Shown in pieces: positions 60,544 through 64,000 of a stretch of 64,000 nucleotides of DNA. Position numbers and translations under genes: made by a program. The notes below the pieces were generated by a model. That model ran no database searches. It saw only the letters and a list, made by a program, of their open reading frames with translations, and was not told the origin of the DNA. Origin of the DNA: Symbiodinium sp. CCMP2592 (taxonomy: Eukaryota > Sar > Dinophyceae > Suessiales > Symbiodiniaceae). How positions within the stretch are numbered: the first letter of the stretch is position 1; every line of letters starts with the position of its first letter. The DNA is taken from NCBI GenBank assembly GCA_905221615.1, contig CAJNDT010005312.1, positions 507,489-571,488 of the forward strand, written 5' to 3'.

Positions 60544-61580
60544 AACGCCCAGCATTATAAACATGTTGAGTTTGGGGTTTAGTGTTTTAGGATATCTTTC
60601 CCCAATATGTTTAGTGCTTCTGAAACGCCTAGCTGGAGAGCCTTTACCCATAGGCCCCATAGTGGTTCCTTTTTGGGATCACCTTATAGGATTCTAATTC
60701 TAAATATGAACCTGCTGAAACGCCCAGCTGGATGAGCATCAGCTTGCTTTGAGATGATTGGCTGGAGAGCCTTGGTAATTAGCCAATATGGGCTGTTAGC
60801 CGAGTTTTGTAGAATCTGCCAGCCCTGCGGAGGGCATTGCAGAGCCGCACAGGATCTGCAAGGGCGCTTGGGTGCCCACTTTAAGTGGAGGGAAGTCTTG
60901 CGATTGAGAGTCCAGGTTCTCGGCGGCTCATTGGCTAGTAGGGAATGGAGGAATGGGGTACAATTATAAGCACTGTTAATTACTACCGTTCTTCCATTCC
61001 CTACTCACCAAAGGTAAGTCAAGCGAGCCACTCTGTCCTCGGACCTTTACATCGAATCAGATGTGATATATGAACGGTGAGTAGAGATTTTGTGGACCGC
61101 GCCGGAGTGCAAGGGTCTGCTACAGTTGCCGAATCTGCCAGCCCAGCCACAGAGGGCATTGTAGAGTCGGCGGAGGGTCCGTGGAGCCGGACTGGCGCTT
61201 GGGTGCCAAAAGGTCTTCTATGAATGTCTTATTCGTGATAGCCGCGTTGATCATGATCCGCCCTTGCACCCCGACTTGAAAAGTCAATCTTGAGTTGTAA
61301 GTTAAGCTAAGCTGTGTCCGTCAATCGCGCATTGATCTCGCTCCGAACATGGCTTCGAACTGTACACAACAGGAGAAACACCAGTCGGAAGGCTCCGAAA
61401 TCAAAGTTTGGTTTTGTGCAACAGAGCTTTGCGCAGCATGGGAGGCGGATTTGGCACTGCCTTTCTCAAGCTTGAGCCGGACCCACCGAAGCATGCAATC
61501 GGATACAGCATGCTTTCATGATTAGCCGTCGCCTTCTAGTTCTTTCATGGTTTTGAGCTTTCTGCAAACTGCAATCCAGC
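60544..61580. other. intergenic region with local duplications
   Basis: The 3' end of the receptor gene is echoed: 'gcatcagcttgctctgaaacgcccag' at 60,527 recurs in part as 'tgagcatcagcttgctttgag' near 60,733, with 'gaaacgcc.agctgga' words at 60,620 and 60,717. A second pair, 'gaatctgccagccc..c' with 'gagggcattg.agag' and 'gcgcttgggtgcc', occurs at about 60,815-60,880 and 61,130-61,210. No intact gene is seen. Confidence 0.5.
60925..61018. mobile_element. foldback element of the 'CTTACCTTTGG' family
   Basis: 'ttggctagtagggaatgg' pairs with 'ccattccctactcaccaa'. The right end 'caaaggtaag' is intact and the left end is less conserved. A relative is at 34,164-34,251. Confidence 0.8.
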
Positions 61581-63242
61581 ATGTGCCATGCAGCTGCAAT
61601 GGTGGATCTCGCAAGAGGATCTATTCATACCGCTCCTGGCGCAGCCCGTGGGACGCTTAGCAAGGGTCGGGAGTGGCAGCTCGCGATCCATCTGCTCCAG
61701 GACACCTTGCCGACATCGACTGACCAGAAGACGCACTCCAAAGCCATCATAAGTTGCGCAAGCTCTTCGCAATGGCTGCCGGCACTGGAGGTTTTGGCAG
61801 AGATCATGGAAGCAAGGATCGTGCCGGATGTCTACAGCTTCAGTGCTGCCATTGCTGCTTGCAAAGGGGCCCTGAAGTGGCAACTGGCACTGGGGCTGCT
61901 TCTACAGATGGGCTTGATGTATACAGCTCCGAATGAGTTCAGCTGGAACGCTGCTATCAGCGCTTGTGAGAGGTCAGGGCAGTGGGAAAGGGCGCTGGTA
62001 CTTTTGACTAGCATGTCCGCAACTCAAGTCTCGCCGAATGTGCTCAGTTTCAGTGCTTGCATCAGCGCATGCGAGAAGGGAAGTGTGTGGCAGATGGCCA
62101 CATCCCTCCTTGAACAAATGCACGCGGCTGAGGTGGAGCCGGACACCATCAGCTTCAACGCTGGATTCAGCGCCTGCGAGAAGTCTGGCCAGTGGCAGAC
62201 GGCAGTGTGTCTGTTCTCACAAATGAAAGTTGCGGAAGTCCAACCCAGCACGATCAGCATTAACGCGTGCATCAGCGCTTGCGAAAAAGGAGGCAACTGG
62301 CGGATGGCCCTGCACTTGATCTCACATATGTCGACTATGGCAGTCACTCCGGATGCGGTCAGTTTCAATGCAGGCATGAGTGCATGCGAGAAGGGCGGTC
62401 ATTGGCAGATGGCCCTCCAACTGATGTCAGAGATGCCGAGTGCCGAAGTTTTGCCCAACACAATCAGCTTCAATGCGAGCATCAGCGCATGCGAGAAAAG
62501 TGGTGAATGGCAGCTTGCCATCGCGTTGTTATCCGAATCATTCGTCTCCCAAGTGTTGCCAGATACTATCACTTTCAACGCCAGCATGAGCGCATGCGCG
62601 AAAGGTGCCGAATGGCGCAGAGCCGTCTATTTTTTGTCGCGAATGCCACGGGTCAAAGTCGTGCCAGACAAGATCAGTTACAACGCTGGCATGAGTGCAT
62701 GCGAGAAAGCTGGTAGATGGCAGATGGCTTCGTTCCTACTGTTCGAGATGCTGACAAGCCAGATCTCACCCAGCACGATCAGTTTCAATGCCGCGATCAG
62801 TGCGTGTGGGAAGTGTGGCGAATGGCAGATGGCCGTGCAGCTGCTGTCGCAAATGCCTGCCGTGGACGTTGTACCAAGCACTATCAGTTTCAGTGCAGTG
62901 ATCAGTGCCTGTGAGAAAGCCGGGAACTGGCAGACTGCTTTGCGATTCTTTGCGCAGATGTCTGCAGCCAGGGTTGGCTTAGACACGATCGCTTTCAGTG
63001 CCGGCATCAGTGCCTGTGAGAAAGGCAGTGAGTGGCCGGTTGCTTTGCTCTTGCTGTCTGAAATGCCAACTGCCAGAGCCGAGCCAAATGTGATCTCCTT
63101 GAATGCTGCCATCAGTGCATGTGTCAACATGTGGCATATGGCGGTGCACTTGCTGGCGCAAACGCCGACATTCACGCTTTCACCAGACGAGTTCAGTTTT
63201 AGTGCGGCTGTGACTGCTTGCAGAGACCTTCCCTCTGCATAG
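61581..63242 (+). CDS. P-type pentatricopeptide repeat (PPR) protein, 553 residues
   Basis: PPR proteins bind single-stranded RNA, usually in plastids or mitochondria, one base per repeat, and act in transcript processing, stability or editing. This frame is uninterrupted from 61,581 to the TAG ending at 63,242. From residue 49 on it consists of about 14 repeats of 35 residues of the form TISFNAAISACEKGGEW..A..LL.QM....V.P(D/N/S); repeat 14 has 33 residues and a partial repeat ends the protein. A partial repeat precedes them (SKGREWQLAIHLL). Residues 5 and 35 follow the known recognition code (N/S at 5; D, N or S at 35). No C-terminal E, DYW or SMR domain is present, so catalytic activity is not expected. 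The first 30 residues (MCHAAAMVDLARG...) have few acidic residues but no clear transit peptide. The single exon contrasts with the intron-rich neighbour and would fit a retroposed gene. The target organelle is unknown. Confidence 0.93.
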   Translation: MCHAAAMVDLARGSIHTAPGAARGTLSKGREWQLAIHLLQDTLPTSTDQKTHSKAIISCASSSQWLPALEVLAEIMEARIVPDVYSFSAAIAACKGALKWQLALGLLLQMGLMYTAPNEFSWNAAISACERSGQWERALVLLTSMSATQVSPNVLSFSACISACEKGSVWQMATSLLEQMHAAEVEPDTISFNAGFSACEKSGQWQTAVCLFSQMKVAEVQPSTISINACISACEKGGNWRMALHLISHMSTMAVTPDAVSFNAGMSACEKGGHWQMALQLMSEMPSAEVLPNTISFNASISACEKSGEWQLAIALLSESFVSQVLPDTITFNASMSACAKGAEWRRAVYFLSRMPRVKVVPDKISYNAGMSACEKAGRWQMASFLLFEMLTSQISPSTISFNAAISACGKCGEWQMAVQLLSQMPAVDVVPSTISFSAVISACEKAGNWQTALRFFAQMSAARVGLDTIAFSAGISACEKGSEWPVALLLLSEMPTARAEPNVISLNAAISACVNMWHMAVHLLAQTPTFTLSPDEFSFSAAVTACRDLPSA

Positions 63243-64000
63243 CAAAGGTCGATCACCAAGCCCGCAAATGATTCTTGAGCCAACCTTTTCTAGACCCGGC
63301 TTCGGTGCTTAGAACGAATTCTGATCAGCACCTTTGCTTTTCTGTATTCTGAAGTTTTGAAGCCTACCGTAGGTGTACAAGAGGAATAAGTTTTGAACAC
63401 GCCTTGTTCTCAACTCATGTTTACGTGGCTTGCGCTCGCGGGCGCTTGCAGAAACATGCAAGCGAACGCAGCTGCTACCAGACTGTTGACTGTTGGTTTG
63501 GCTTGAAGTTTCTTTTCGAGCTTTGTTGGTATGACGGCCACAACCCTCACATCATCCCGCGGCTCTGCAGGTTTCGGGTCCTTGGCGGTGTGCGGGTATT
63601 ACTAACGTGTAAGACCACATGAGGTCGATGTAAAGTACCAGCGCAAGCTTGTGCACACCAGCGGGCTATAACGGCTATATGCCCAGGAACGATTTTCCTC
63701 GCGGACGCATGGATTTCGACCGGATCTGATGAAAGATGAGCTACCCTAAGCTTCATGTTCCTTCAGGCCTGAGGGGTGACTTGCCGCAATACAGTATCGT
63801 GAGCACAGATCCGAGCTTGAATATTGAGAGTCCAAGCAAGACCTGGGACCTTGCATTTTGCAACAAAAAGCCGAAACATGCTATGGTAAGGGGTGTAGCT
63901 TCGTTCATAGGGCATCATACCACTACTGTCGTCATCGTCCGTTATATGTTCAATGATTTTGCTTGAACGTGACGTCCGAAGAGCTCAGATTTCTGTCCCT
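63243..64000. other. downstream region, no gene recognised
   Basis: The 3' flank of the PPR gene. The open frames at 63,404-63,622 and 63,736-63,966 have no recognisable features. Possible exons of a following gene cannot be excluded because the window ends here. Confidence 0.4.

Overview
The window looks like nuclear DNA of a dinoflagellate, most likely a Symbiodiniaceae-type alga. The evidence is: multi-exon genes whose introns use GC or GT donors and AG acceptors with an AG|G at both ends; short TTTAGGG (plant-type telomere) motifs scattered through the non-coding DNA; an intronless pentatricopeptide-repeat (PPR) gene built of 'SACEKGG.W' repeats; a long leucine-rich-repeat/cysteine-rich/transmembrane protein gene; large tandem gene duplications; and abundant TA, GA and ATGC microsatellites and foldback (MITE-like) elements. 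Nothing is arranged in operons.

Layout. 1-6,900: gene-poor, microsatellite-rich DNA with decayed pieces of the repeat unit that follows. 6,898-30,290: a head-to-tail tandem array of a unit of about 8.9 kb. Each unit carries a two-exon UDP-glycosyltransferase gene (three copies, almost identical). The first two units also carry a minus-strand coiled-coil gene. Unit 2 is lengthened by a 3.1-kb GC-rich block (23,735-26,800) holding a 108-bp minisatellite and lying inside a TA microsatellite. 30,291-33,060 is a much more diverged continuation of the same unit, so the recent copies arose inside an older array. 33,060-34,600 is gene-poor, with two foldback elements.

34,609-60,543: one large gene for an LRR-receptor-like membrane protein. 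Its 5' part (LRRs, cysteine-rich modules, transmembrane segments) ends at 40,593 and its 3' part resumes at 57,142 in a compatible phase. Between them lies what appears to be a 16.2-kb mobile element (40,807-57,052). It has imperfect terminal inverted repeats (11 identical terminal bases, about 28 of the first 36 matching), subterminal GGTTCT...AGAACC palindromes near both ends, and TA microsatellites on both flanks. It holds four multi-exon plus-strand genes: A (RGG/KR-rich protein), B (C5-cytosine-methyltransferase-like motifs), C (charged protein) and D (protein with DDE-transposase-like motifs). This nested multigene element, with a methyltransferase-like and a transposase-like gene, is the most interesting object in the window. 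Without it the host intron would be only about 300 bp.

60,544-64,000: a duplicated intergenic stretch with another foldback element, then a 553-codon PPR gene with about 14 repeats whose recognition residues can be read (predicted RNA target GAYGCUYUUCCGAU), then about 750 bp in which no gene was recognised. All family assignments rest on motifs and on memory of protein families; no search was run. Exon borders are given only where the reading frame supports them.
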